From: Crambe crambe
Taxonomy: Eukaryota > Porifera > Demospongiae > Poecilosclerida > Crambeidae
DNA length: 64,000 bases
Direction of reading: 5' to 3'
Assembly: GCA_963924555.1 (NCBI GenBank)
Contig: OZ004582.1
Location: 1,860,001-1,924,000 of the forward strand
The notes under the pieces were generated by a model. That model was given only the letters and a program-made list of their open reading frames with translations, made no database searches and was not told the DNA's origin. A program made the translations under genes and the position numbers. How positions within the stretch are numbered: position 1 is the stretch's first letter; each line of letters opens with the position of its first letter. Positions 1 through 11,350 of the stretch are shown here, piece by piece.

Positions 1-102
1 ATGATGACTAATTGTATAATTAGGATACAGTTACTGTCTTGTAGAAATGAATTTTATTGCTGCACTTGGGAGAGAAGTATTATTAACAATAATTATTATG
101 TC

Positions 103-585
103 TTAATCAATTTGGATTGGGTCAGTGTTAGGGATAGCTTTCACAGTCATAACCACATTGAAATGACTCCTATGATTTTGTAAATACATTGCCTTTTGTG
201 TTATGGGAATGATGAAGTCCTGATCCACTTCCTGAGGAGTTATTCTGACCCAGTTATATGAATCAGGTACATAAGTATATACTGAAGTTCTCAGTAAATG
301 TGCAGGAGTTCTAATTTCATTATCAGTCCCCCAAATCCCATCTTGGTCCATGTTAGTGCTCCTTAAATAATCACTAACATAAACCGGGTCAAGCACATTT
401 CGCATGTGGTCTATAATTCTTTCACGGACTTCTCTGTAGTGAGAACATGAGCCTGTTATTAGGTATGAAAGGGATCTAAAGAGACAATTACCATCTCCTT
501 GAATTGATTTATAAGAGCAGGACGTGTTAGGGCTAAATTGGGGCCACCTGGGCTCACACCATTTGGACCATATAATGGCAAGCCT
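103..585 (-). pseudogene. OTU-type cysteine peptidase fragment
   Basis: The minus strand encodes a recognisable OTU (ovarian tumour) deubiquitinase-like domain. The catalytic Asp-x-x-Cys block reads GDGNCLFRSLSYLITGS (about 450-500), followed by an R..IIDHM segment. Next come the WGTDNEI...AHLL block and, near the C-terminus, HFNVV, which holds the expected catalytic His. The family removes ubiquitin or related modifiers from proteins. The conserved lead-in LGLPLYGPNG...GGPN, which normally sits just before GDGNC, lies in a different frame from the catalytic block. The copy is therefore broken or an intron is missed. The stop is at 103-105. No complete start is visible upstream. OTU domains of this type are multi-copy in sponges and are sometimes carried by mobile elements; I cannot tell which applies here. 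Confidence 0.7.
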
Positions 586-1184
586 AGTAAATTACAAGCT
601 TCCAACTGCCACTCTGAGTCAACAGAGTGAAACCTTAGATCATTCCATACATATCTTGTATATGAAATAAAATGTCGTTGAAAGTGAAAATGTCCTTTTA
701 TTTTTCACTGTGCATACTTTTATGTCCGTAGTACAAAAAGTGGATTTCCACATTTGTTATAGTTAAGGTCTATTATCCAATGAGAACCTTCCATTTGGAC
801 CAAAGATTAAGGTCAACCACTATCCAGAACCAGATGGTACCAGGTAAGTTCCCACAAACTGCCACAAAGGTAAGAATTTTGCCCTTTTTTAACCCCTAAA
901 TATTGTAGTTAAGGTCTCTTATTGATACAACCCAGCTTACTTGGTACCAGGTTTGGACTCTTAATCATCACTAGTTCTTGAGATCGTCTAAGTTTTATAC
1001 CGGGTGGTACAGCCAAAAAATAGATGCGGTCAGATATCTCTACGTCACCAGGTAAAAATATGCGCAGTGGTTACATCACAAGAGCGCGATTTACCGCCAG
1101 TTGCCCGCGCTTGGATATTTTCTCCAGCCTTGGCAGTACAGCTTCTCTTGTATTGTGGCATAATGTACATAATTATTATTGTAA
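586..1184. other. No gene recognised
   Basis: Non-coding in appearance. Short open frames at 1004-1297 have no recognisable motif and overlap each other on both strands. Confidence 0.5.
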
Positions 1185-1316
1185 GTTGATTCATACAACA
1201 TTGCATAATAATAATGACTGCTGATTTTTAGCTCCTTATTATAGTGACGAAACACAATGGCCTCCTCCTGGTTATTGTCGGTTGATTCATACAACATTGC
1301 ATAATAATAATGACTG
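1185..1316. repeat. Direct repeat, 36 bp, period 96
   Basis: An exact 36-bp word beginning gttgattcatacaacattgc occurs at 1185-1220 and again at 1281-1316. The repeat is followed by AT-rich sequence with taataatta words. Confidence 0.9.
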
Positions 1317-1649
1317 TGGTTTATTAATAATTATTGTTTGTATCTACACATAATTATGACTTATCATTGTAGCTCCTACTTCAGCAGCATAGAACTATGG
1401 AATTGGAATCAGATTCCAATGAATTCAATTCAATGCATGACTGATTATAAATCAGTTAATGATTCCATAAATGAATTTTCATCTATTAAATCAGCCGATG
1501 ATTTTGAAATCACTTATGAATCTACACCAGTGATTCTATACATGATTGATAGATGATTCATAGTCGAAACGTCTATCAAATACGTCATAGATCCATAGGT
1601 GATTTTTATCTATAAATCAAATACAAAATCAGTCATTTATTTCATTGAA

Positions 1650-1790
1650 AGATTACCTGTGTTACCTGCCTTACATACATTACTTACATTCTGACATTAC
1701 AGGCATTACCTGCCTGACATTACCTGCCTTACCAACATTATGGGCATTACCTACCTTACCGAACAGACATTAGCTACCCTTAATGGGGCT
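1650..1790. repeat. Degenerate short tandem repeat (cattacctgcctta)
   Basis: Imperfect copies of a 10-14 base unit resembling cattacctgcctta run through this stretch. The flanking sequence 1395-1650 is AT-rich with many short palindromic words such as tgattNNNaatca. No coding potential is seen. Confidence 0.7.
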
Positions 1791-2796
1791 TTACATGTTG
1801 TTTTAGTTTTTTCAATTTCTAGATACATCTTACATGAGCCCACTACCTAAGTTCTCCCTGAAGCTACACATTTCCACCCCATTGCTTGCATTTCATACTG
1901 AATGTTGGATGTTACCAATCAGAGTTCAGGGCACCAGAATACCATACACATTTCCACCCCGCTGAATACTATGAATTGTGGAATAAACATTAATGAGTTG
2001 TGCAATCATCCATTATTATTACTTCCTGCGAGTCATCTAGTGTGTATTGCTGGGAATGACTACAGTTGGCTCTAGTAAGTATTGAGTAGCTAGTTCCCAT
2101 GAACAATACTTTCGCATGGTGGCAGCGTCTTCACTAGTCTTTAAACTCGGTTCAGAGAGTAGAAAAGCTGAAATAAAAGCCTCCTTAACCTTTGAGTTTC
2201 ACTCTTCTTTGAACTTTGATAACCTGCTTGATAGATCAGAGCAGAGCACAGCAACATAGAAGGGTTTTTTCCCAATGATTGCAAAATCCCGGCCATAATC
2301 TATAAAGTGATAATGAAGCTGTGAAATTTCTAAATGGAGCACACCAACTATGTAGATATTCCACTGTTACCTACATGCCCACTGACACTTTCGACAGTAT
2401 AATTTAACAACTAGCTAACAATAAACTGTACCTATGGCTAGCATTACACTGACTGTCTTGGACAAAATTATAACAGTGCAGAGCATATTATATCTGATAC
2501 CAGCTCACAATAAACCACCACTTGGTGCTCATAATTCAATTCATAGAGCAGTGAAACTCTTTAAACGTAGCATTATTTTTTTATTAAAAGTTCAAGTATT
2601 TCACTTCAAATACCTAGGAAAATGAATTTATCTACCCAAAAAACCCCAGGATATTTTTCAAACCATGAAATTACCAGCTCAAACAGCTACTGTGTTTAAA
2701 CTTCACACACTTCTTTTGTGCTGTGTAAGCTAAAAATAGAGAACTCGAATTAATCGAATATTCAGCATTGCTACATTATTACAATTCATTTATTAT
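1791..2796. other. No gene recognised
   Basis: No homology-bearing open frame. A 15-base word, cacatttccacccc with its lead base, recurs near 1866 and 1948. The open frame 2434-2625 shows no motif and looks like chance. Confidence 0.5.
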
Positions 2797-3347
2797 GTCA
2801 TCTGACTTACGGGAGGATTATACCATAAAAAATTTTTTTTTTTTAAACGTCTTATGCTACCCCCTATAAGCTTGATTTAGGTCTCAATGTACTTAGTTAC
2901 AGTTACAACTTATGGAACACCTGACATGATCTCAGAAATCAAGAAAATTTTTTAAAATTACCACGAGGCCTTTGATACTCCTATCATGGCCTAGCTGCTT
3001 TGAATGAGTTCAAGGGGAGGGGGGTATGGTTCCAAACATGATGGGAGATGTACACTTTTTTCATATTTACCTTTTTTTTCTGGAACCATACCCCCCTGAA
3101 ATCCCATCACTCATTCAAAGCAGCTAGGCCCATAGAAGCTATGATAGGAGTATCAAAGGCCTCCTAAGTATGTGGTAATTTTCTTAATTTCTGAGGTCAT
3201 GTCAGGTCTTCCATATATGGGGGGGGGGGGGGTAAAATTGTAACTAAGTACACTATTGGAAAGCTCTCAAAGAGAGCTCTCTTTTGAGACCTCAATCAAG
3301 CTTATAGGAATGAAAATTTATTTTTCACCTCCCTTATGTCATTTATT
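2797..3347. mobile_element. Fold-back (palindromic) MITE-like element
   Basis: The two halves are near-complete inverted repeats. The outer arms pair cttacgggagg (about 2808) with cctcccttatg (about 3331). The inner arms pair cctataagcttga (2862) with tcaagcttatagg (3297). The centre pairs caaggggaggggggtatgg with ccatacccccctg around 3010-3095. The loop lies near 3050-3070. The right arm holds a run of about 15 G at 3215-3231. There is no coding sequence. Fold-back structure plus a short loop fits a non-autonomous DNA element; the superfamily cannot be assigned without a clear target duplication. Confidence 0.75.
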
Positions 3348-3439
3348 ATATTTATCTTTATATCATCATCATTTTTTCAATTAATTAGTGAGCAAAAATT
3401 AAAAAACATTGGAAGAAAGGGCGGCTAGCTAACTTTACT

Positions 3440-4990
3440 CTTCTCGAGAGCAAACTCCATCATTTATGGTCCTTCGAGCCGGATCCTACTTGTATAAAAC
3501 CACATCTCGTTCTGGTTTGTCTCTCGAAGCCGTGGATTCAGAAGTTTGTGACCACATGTTTGCACTCATCTCTCTCGATGTAACCTACGATGACCGAAGC
3601 CCGTGCTCTCTCAAGCAACAAGAAGAAGAAAGGCGTCGTTTGCACCTCTATAACCCGCCTTCATGCTCGTATCAGTGATCTTGAAGGCTCACCTGACTTG
3701 GCCCAAGCTCGATGCCTTACCGCACGATTGGAGACTCTAGTCGCAGAGTTCAAAGTCCACCATTAGCTGTCGTTGATCTTTTAGATGACAAAACTGATCT
3801 CGAAGGGGAACAGAGGATACTTGATGAGCACGATGATGAAGTGATTCAGCTCACTATCCGCTTGGACGAAGTAATTGCTGGTTGTTCATCTGTAGACTCC
3901 AACCAACCCAAGATTGCTACTAAGCGCTTGAAAGGGATCTCAACCATCCTCGAGGGTATCTCATCTCTCCCAACTGATGACGACAGGTCCTGCTTGATTC
4001 AATAATTTCAAAATTCAAGTCTGAGTATTCTACTATTCGCACCAGCCTGTACTCTTTTGAACTAGAAGACAGCAGTGATCTTAGCACCCTTCTTTCTCAG
4101 GTTGAGAAAAATATATTTGATTGTTCTGTGGGAATCGAAAAGCTTCTGCATTCACACACCCCAGCCTCATTGGATATACCAACATTTGATGGCAATATTA
4201 TGAATTGGAAGACTTTCTGGGAGCAGTTCCGTGTGAACGTTCCAATCTTGCAGATTCTGAGAAACTCGCTTATTTGTGGCATGCGTGGTAATGCCAAGAG
4301 CATCATAGAAGGCTTGTCGAGATCTCGATACGATCGACCTCACCTGATACATCAGGCTCATGTAGAGAAGATAGTGGAAACCCCCAACCTCAAGGAAGGG
4401 AACTTTGTCGACTTCATGACATATAGCACAAGAGCATCTGCGGGCTCTTAAAACTCTTGGTCATGAGCCCTCGGGTCCTTTCATCACTTCTCTGCTGGAA
4501 CTCAAGCTTGATGTGAACACCATGTTCGAGTGGTGACGACATAGCCGAACATCGGCTGACGTTCCTCACTACAATGAGTTGTTACACTTAAGGGCCCAAG
4601 CATCTGAAACGTCGACATCAGATACTGGTGGCAGCACTCAAAGAATCAATTAGAAGTGTAGTTTTTTACTTGCCTATGCATATGGTGAGAAAGGACTCGA
4701 TTCGTGCAGTATTAAGTGGGGTATCCCTAAACGACACATTATTGGTGGGTCCTACTGTACACTCCTCATTGGTTGATGTCTTACTACGTTTTTGGTTTCA
4801 CCGTGTAGCCCTGGTCGCTGATGTCAGTCGAGCAATTGCACTCACTGAATCTGATCGTGATCTGCATCGATTCGTCTGGAGAAACCCTCTCAATGACCCG
4901 TCTAACATTTGGAATCTCAGCCTCATCTTTTATTGCAAATATGTGACCGGATTTGCGAAAACCAGCCACTCAGCGAAAATTAAAAATTTT
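3440..4990 (+). mobile_element. BEL/Pao LTR retrotransposon fossil A
   Basis: Pieces of a BEL/Pao-type element in plus orientation. A leader with tggtccttcgagccgga at 3465 is shared with the fossil at 57.0 kb and probably marks the primer-binding region. A gag-like segment with the DUF1759-type signature FDGNIMNWKTFWEQF lies near 4190-4240. A reverse-transcriptase piece with VSLNDTLLVGP...LLRF near 4710-4890 follows. Large parts between these are missing, no paired LTRs were found, and it is clearly broken with many breaks. It looks old. Confidence 0.8.
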
Positions 4991-5233
4991 GGGTTAAGTT
5001 GAAATTCATTATCTATGGCCCCTAGGCTCTCTATTGCGCAAATTTCAAAGCTGTAGCTTCTAAGATGCCCGAGGAACAGCTCTTAGAAGTTTCAAGAAGC
5101 GTCCATTAGCGTTTCTGAAAAAGCTGAGTAAGCTACGTAAACATTGTTTCCGGACACGCCCGAGCACTACAAAAATTCTGTGGCAAAAATGATGGGCGGA
5201 GTTTCGAACGAAAGTTAGAAAGAGGCTAGTTTC

Positions 5234-5740
5234 TTGCCTTCTGGCACTAAGAAGCGCCAACCGAAGCTCGGGGAAGAGAAACGAAGTATCGAAGGTAGCG
5301 TAGATAGCTTAGTCAGTTCATATTTAGCTGTGAACAAGCTGCAGGACCTTGCAGATGGAGACTACACTTCTCCGTTCCTGCCTCTCTCTCCCCAAGTTCT
5401 GAGAACCTGTCCTCCTACAGCCATTCAACAAGCCACCTTGGCTTTTGACTCTCTGATTAGAGAGACTTTGTCGGATCTAGCTGGCGGTCCCCTCTCAGAC
5501 TGGGCCTGGAAGAAAGCCTCTCTTCCAAGCTCCTTTGGAGGACTCAATCTCAGATCTGCCTCCCTGGCTGGGATTGAAGATCACAGGCAAGAACCCAAAG
5601 TGTTCAGTGTGTGCCAAGTAAGGCATAGCGGATTCCTTTGGAGATCACTATGCATGCACCCCAGTTTTTTGTACCCAAACAAACAACCAAAAATAAAAAC
5701 ACACACACACAACAAAAAACAAAAGTATGTCAAGCTGTGA
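5234..5740 (+). mobile_element. LINE-like reverse transcriptase C-terminal fragment
   Basis: The open frame contains, from about residue 60 to 125, the block LAGGPLSDWAWKKASLPSS followed by FGGLNLRSASL. I recognise this block from the C-terminal part of reverse transcriptases of non-LTR-like elements in sponges and corals (SLP..FGGL.LRSA pattern). Upstream RT motifs are absent, so only the tail remains. The N-terminal 40 residues and the last 50 (low-complexity, rich in K, T and N) are probably not part of the original protein. It sits between the BEL/Pao fossil and the HECT gene. Confidence 0.55.
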
Positions 5741-6038
5741 GGGCATGCTCTTAGTGTAGGTAGAGAAATGCTACAAAATGGATCTACTCAGGCATGCAGT
5801 ATACATAATTGTACAGTCTGTACTGCTTCACAGCTCGATGCACCTTTTAGCTTGTAGGATATGTGACTAACAAAATGAGTAGCAGGAAAGGTTATCACTT
5901 ATTAGGTTATGCATATCAATTTTTTTTAGAGTGTGGTAGATACACATGGCATCTGTAAATTGTTGTTTGTTTATTTATTATTTTTCATGTTTTGTTGTTT
6001 TTATTTGTTTGTTGTTGTTTGGGGATATCATGTCACAG

Positions 6039-7433
6039 ATATTATGGTATTACAATGTTCCCTTAGACCTAAACCTGTTGCTACAGCGGATATTATTGCA
6101 ACAAAACACATTTTGATCCAGCATCAGCAACGTATGATTAAAGCTAAAGATGAAGAAGATTATCAGCGTTTATATGTCCGAAGCTCTAGGGTCTACAGTG
6201 ATGCTATGCGAAGCTTTGGCAAACCATCCTTTGATGTTGAAAAAATGCTTAAAGTATCCTTTATTGGAGAGGAGGCTGTGGATGATGGTGGTCCAAGGCG
6301 TGAATTTTTCAACCTCTTGATTAAGAATATATTCACATCATCAGGACTGTTTTGTGGTTGGCCAGATCATACAGTGCCATTACACAATATACCAGCTATT
6401 ACTTCTAACAACTTCTTCATTATTGGTAAAATGATAGCTACATGTCTTGTTCAAGGTGGTGAGCCACCTGTGTGCTTCGCCCATGCAATTGCTGATTACT
6501 TGGTATTCGATCGTATCAAGAGTACTACCTGTGTGGAAGACATTCCTGACCCAGATATAAAATCCAAAATGGAGAAGGCAAGTATTTACTTTTCAACTGT
6601 AGTATTTTTATGTCATAGAGAAACAATACAACTTACCTTGCTAACCACCTGCATATGCATAACAGTCAGGGATCCCTCACAATGTGTGTATGTCTAGAAA
6701 TTAATAAGTTATTAAATTTGGAAACATGCATGTTTTAATAGGTTATGGATGCTTCTACCACTGCTGAATTACAGTCATTGCTCCAGGAAAATGATTATGA
6801 TTTTCGTTTCAATTGTGGTTATAGCAAACCAACTCCCAGAATAGATATTTCAGAAAAAGAGGAGTTGATTCGTGTTGTATGGCTGCACTATATATTCTTT
6901 CTCCCACATGCTGAACTAGAGCAGTTACGCAAGGGACTAAGAGAAACACTGCAGGTGGATGTACTGTGTTGTTTACATCCAGAAAATTTATGGAGTTTAC
7001 TTGCTGCATCATCAGCTTTTGAAGTCACTGCTAAATTTTTTTTAGAGTCATTCATAATCAACTATTCTGATCAAGGATCAAACAAACGCACTTTAGAAGA
7101 GGCACTCGTTCTTCACTGGACAGACTTTATTTAAGAGTGTGAAGGTGAGCAACTCATTATCTATTTAACATGTACTTTTTAGAAAATGGGAGCACTACTG
7201 GTGTGACACTTTTAGATATTTGGAAATTCTTTTCAGGTGCAAATAAAATTCCAGGTACTGGATTTGAGAATGCTCCATCTATCAAGTTTACAGATGAAAA
7301 TATGTTACCAAAAGTTTCAACATGCGCTCACTGTATTACTTTTTCTCGACAATTTGGCCTCATATCTTATGATAATTTTAAGTACAAGATGAAAGAATGC
7401 ATTCTCGGATCATTTGGATTTGGTCAAGTATGA
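6039..7433 (+). pseudogene. HECT-domain E3 ubiquitin ligase (C-terminal exons)
   Basis: Three exons encode nearly a whole HECT domain of about 390 residues. Exon 6039-6577 has the N-lobe block SFIGEEAVDDGGPRREFF. Exon 6742-7144 follows. Exon 7183-7433 has the C-lobe with PSIKF and LPKVSTCAHCITF. The catalytic cysteine, which takes ubiquitin as a thioester, is codon 7323-7325 in STC. The protein ends FGFGQV. Intron 1 (6578-6741) appears to be a GC-AG intron (aag|gcaagt ... taatag|gtt, phase 0). Intron 2 (7145-7182) is 38 bp. Exon 2 carries an in-frame TAA at 7132-7134, just before its donor. If real, it would remove the catalytic C-lobe. The 5' part is missing: sequence before 6039 is a T-rich likely intron, and upstream lies LINE debris. 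It could be a pseudogene, or the stop could be an assembly error or be skipped by alternative splicing. Confidence 0.8.
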
Positions 7434-7810
7434 TTATTATTAAGCAACCACTGAACTCATTAGTAGCAGTACCAAGACAAAATTCATCTTACATATTCAT
7501 TAATAATAAACATCTATAATGCGGTTTAGCAATATAGAATGTTGACTTGAAAAAGCCAAACCGGAAAGTCCATTTGCAGGAGCTACTATTAATTTAGTTA
7601 GACAACTCAACCAATGGAAAATCAGGCTCTTTGTATTAGAGCCCTATAGGCCACTTCACCAAAGCATTTCAAGCTGATTTTACACAAGATAGCTAGCTAT
7701 ACAGATTCATCAAGTGAGTACTACAATGCCTTGGTGTCTATTTCTACATGCATTCTAAATAATATTATTGTGATCTAACCTAATTTATCATAGAAATTAT
7801 TACAAGTTAA
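7434..7810. other. No gene recognised
   Basis: AT-rich spacer between the HECT gene (plus strand) and the convergent IS3EU-like transposase (minus strand). No motif is seen. Confidence 0.5.
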
Positions 7811-9139
7811 TTACATTGTACATTCACCACAGTTACCACTTACATGTTGACCTATCAATTCAATAGCTGATTTATAAAGAGTCGTACCATTTTCTGCACT
7901 TGACTGTAAAGGGTTGATGGTACTCTCTAATTGAGTGACTAAACTTTGGCATGGCATGAATTTAATCCTATCAACTGTAACAGTAGATACCCGGGATACA
8001 TCAATATCAATATTGTCTTGTTCCTGAACATCATAGTCATAATTACCAAGTACATAACGAGTTCCTTCAAAGAAAAGTTGATTTGGTGTCTTGTTCCCTT
8101 CTGATGATAATGCATGCTGGTTCCAGCTGTCACGAAACTCTGATAAGCATTTATTTATACGTGGTGCATAAATGTAGTGTAGGCCATATAAATCGATTTC
8201 ATTCATATGATCTAAATACCTTTCTCTCTCTAGATCTTGGAATATCTAAGAATACACAAATCCCACACACCTATTTATGTCTCTCCACATTCTTTCCACC
8301 CTTTCATTGTGAGTAGAGCAGCCAGTAATAACACATCCATAGTCAAGAAAATGAGAAGCAATCATGTATCGCCACACATCCACATTCTCACTTTCGTGAT
8401 CTGTACGTACACTCTCAGGCAATCCAAAATTTGAAACACCTTCTTTAAAAAAAGTAAGAACTGTGTCAGCTCTGTTATTATTAGCACAGCCAGCATAAAC
8501 TATGGTGCGAGAAAAACCATCCACGGCTGCATGGGTAACAAAACGCCATTTAATGAGTTTATGGTTACTATCAATGTGCCATATAAAATTAGGATGAGGC
8601 ACCGAGTACACTCTACGCTTGATGGTACTTCGACGTCTTCTGATAACATTCTCATGATCCACTCTGTGAATTGCTGCACGAAGCTCTTTTCGTCTCACCT
8701 TCGTTAGGATGTTCCTTTTTTATTGAAAGCAAAACTTCATCAATTTCTGTTGGAAGCAGTGGTGAGTAGTCATCAGGAGACACTCCTGCATCAGCAAGCC
8801 TTCGATAAAGTGTGGATCGGGATATATCCAATAGAGTAGCTATATTTTTCCAGTTATAATTCATAGCTCTGAGGACGAGTATGTCTTCAATTTCAATGTC
8901 CTTTTTTGGCCTACCACCAGCAGGGTGTCTATCATTATGTGTGTAGTAGCTACATTAATATATATGTAAAAATTCATGACTTACACTGATGTAGAAGTCT
9001 GAGAATTTCCACTTGCCTGTGGAGCAGTTTGTGGACTACTAACTGAACCAGATAAAGTGGCTGTTCCATTACTAGTGGCACTTTGCTGTATAGCTACAGC
9101 AATAGCATTTGAGAGCATCTCTATACTAGAGTTGTTCAT
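7811..9139 (-). pseudogene. IS3EU-like (integrase-type DDE) transposase
   Basis: Minus-strand gene. Exon 1 (9139-8985) starts MNNSSIEMLS and is Ser/Thr/Gln-rich. A 35-bp intron (8984-8950, gtaagt...tgtag) follows. Exon 2 starts with RHPAGGRPKK and a helix-turn-helix, ISRSTLYRRLADAG. The rve-type catalytic domain then has D in WHIDSNHK, D in VRTDHESEN and E in HNERVERMWRD, giving a DDE triad. The C-terminal part has LYGLHYIYAPRINKCL. This matches the IS3EU group of eukaryotic DNA transposons, related to bacterial IS3. Two breaks are visible. About ten residues and the frame are lost between HPNEGE and the RRKELRAAIHRVD block (about 8690). There is also one in-frame TAG at 8246-8248, after FVYS, with the frame continuing on the far side. 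The 59-bp satellite begins about 100 bp upstream of the start. Confidence 0.8.
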
Positions 9140-9234
9140 TTTTTAAAACTCCATGTGCAAGTCACATGATTGTTATGACAGTCTCATGTGCCAGTCACAT
9201 GATGCACATACATTTACAAATACCTCTGTGTTTA

Positions 9235-9865
9235 TACCCACTACACATTGATAAATATCCGAGGTATTTAATAGACATTTATAAATATCCACTGATACTT
9301 TATGTACCCTAGGTATTTATAAATATCCATAGAGTATCCGCTAATATCCTAGGTATTTATAAATATCCAGACATTTATAAATATCCACTGATACTTTATC
9401 TACCCTAGGTATTTATAAATATCCATAGAGTATCCGCTAATATCCATAGACATTTATAAATATCCACTGACACTTGTATCTACCCTAAGTATTTATGAAT
9501 ATCCACAGACATTTATAAATATCCACTGACACTTGTATCTACCCTAGGTATTTATAAATATCCACAGACATTTATAAATATCCACTGACACTTGTATCTA
9601 CCCTAGGTATTTATAAATATCCACAGACATTTATAAATATCCACTGATACTTGTATCTACCCTAGGTATTTATAAATATCCATAGACATTTATAAATGTC
9701 CGCTGATACTTGTATCTACCCTAGGTATTTATAAATATCCACAGATATTTATAAAATATATCCACCAGGTATTTATAAATGTCCACCAATATTTGTACAT
9801 GCCCACATGTACTTATAAATATCAATTAGTATTTGTATATACTACAGACATTTACAAATAAGAAG
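9235..9865. repeat. Satellite array, about 59-bp unit with nested half-units
   Basis: At least eight head-to-tail copies of a unit of about 59 bp. Each unit holds two versions of tatttataaatatcca, one preceded by ccctaggt and one by cagaca. Central units (9440-9740) are nearly identical and edge units are more diverged. The array lies directly upstream of the IS3EU-like transposase and could be that element's subterminal repeat or an independent satellite. Confidence 0.9.
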
Positions 9866-10659
9866 TGTATTTAATGGAAAATAAAAGCTAAATACAACCA
9901 GTGATTTATAAATAGCCGTATTTGAAATGGTTAATCCTGATTATACAGAGTTTTGAGACACATGGCACCCCATACAGCACAATACAGTTGCAGTGTACGC
10001 ATTTCAACGGTGTTTCATAGAATACTTGAAACAGAGCTTTTTTTCAAGTGAAACGAATTTACTATTTTTCAGAGGGTGCTGCATCACAGTATAAAAACAG
10101 GAAAAACTTTCTCAACTTACGCTACCATCACACAGACTTTGGTATAGCTGCTGAAATGGCACTTTTCTGCGACGAAAGGTGCATGCGATGGAGTAGGTGG
10201 GACTGTTAAGAGATTGGCTGCAAGGGAAAGCCTCCAGAGCTATCATCAAATTACACCTCATCAACTTACTGCAGCCAGAACAGAATGGATATATTTCTGA
10301 AAGACCGCTTTGAGAAATCACGTACAATAACCGGCACACTAAAGCTTCATTGCTTCATACCTTTGCATAGTTGCCAACAGTCCCGATTTGGCCGGGACAC
10401 TCACGATATATACCTCCCCACCCGACATAGTGCTTTAACAATGACTTGTCCCGACAGATAGAGTAGGTAGTCTCGCGAGCCTCGAATCTGCCCCGCGAGA
10501 ACTACTTCAGCTGTAGCATTAATTTTATTATGCACGCCCAGCACACATCATGTGATCTGGTTATAAACAAATGACATCATGAAATCCAGCGTGGCTTATT
10601 TTTCAGTGTGAAAAAAAATTTGATCTCTCCTATCGGTTTTGTATTGTCTTTTTCTCCAG
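9866..10659. other. Mostly non-coding; one exon-like minus-strand frame
   Basis: A minus-strand open frame at 10,339-10,121 ends at a good splice donor (rc gtaagt at about 10,120). It begins MCRLLYVISQSGLSEIYPF and has four cysteines in its middle. I do not recognise it. At 10,375-10,460 there are gtcccgatttggccgggaca and a second gtcccgac word, a short inverted pattern common in sponge repeats. A tctcgcgagcc word at 10,473 matches the ends of the small TIR element at 55.4 kb. Confidence 0.4.
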
Positions 10660-11246
10660 ATACAAAAGTAAGTGAGAAGATCACCACCATCATTACCAAT
10701 CCTAGACTTTGTAAAGGGATAGCAAAGCTATCTCCAGCTCATCAAACATCTTGCTTAGAGGCTTTCCACAGTGTTATGATACACTTTGCTCCAAAATCGA
10801 ATGCCTTCACATATCCTGGAATGCTATCAAGGTATTCAATGCTTGCAGCATGAGTTGAAAGCTGATTATATCTAGCTGCCCTATCCTATCCAGGCTATAT
10901 TTGGCAGCACTAGATTACAATGAAAACTCCAACAGAGAACAGGCTGCCACCAAATCTGGAGAAAAAAGATACTCAATACTATATCCCAAGTACAAGAAGG
11001 GTGGTTACATAGTTCGTAAACTTCGTGTTGAGAATACCTATGGTATGTTACTCTAAACTTACTATGCAATGCAATTATATGTTTTTGCCTGTAGATTACA
11101 TAGGTACACTATTTGATAAACCAAAAATGTCTACAAATGATCCTCCTCCTCTCTGCAAAAGTTTTCACCAACAAGAAGCAATCAAGGAACACCAAAGTAG
11201 ATTTGTATTCATAGCGATAATGTTTACTATAAAGCTGAGTAGTTAA
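10660..11246 (+). CDS. Uncharacterised spliced gene, C-terminal exons
   Basis: Three exons join in frame. Exon 10,660-10,831 has HQTSCLEAFHSVMIHFAPK...GMLSR. Exon 10,894-11,042 has LAALDYNENSNRE and YPKYKKGG. Exon 11,095-11,246 has DYIGTLFDKP and ends at a stop. Introns of 62 and 52 bp have gt...ag ends and the codon phases agree. The pattern (T)S.LE..HS....APK followed by LAALDYN.N..R is one I know from multi-copy uncharacterised proteins in cnidarians, fish and sponges, often linked to mobile DNA. No enzymatic motif is visible. The upstream exons are not identified. Function unknown. Confidence 0.6.
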
Positions 11247-11350
11247 ACCCTGTATAGGTTACGGAAGGGAACTTTTCTCTAATTTTAGTGACTGCACATG
11301 AAGGTAGAACCACCCGGATATCTCTCCCTAGCCAACCCCAATACCACCTT

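Noticed and set aside
1395-1650. Possible inverted repeat made of tgatt/aatca words
   Set aside because: Pairing is short and irregular; AT-rich chance palindromes explain it.
9235-9865. Regular repeats that might suggest a CRISPR array
   Set aside because: The intervals between repeats are themselves repeated, and the setting is eukaryotic. It is a satellite.
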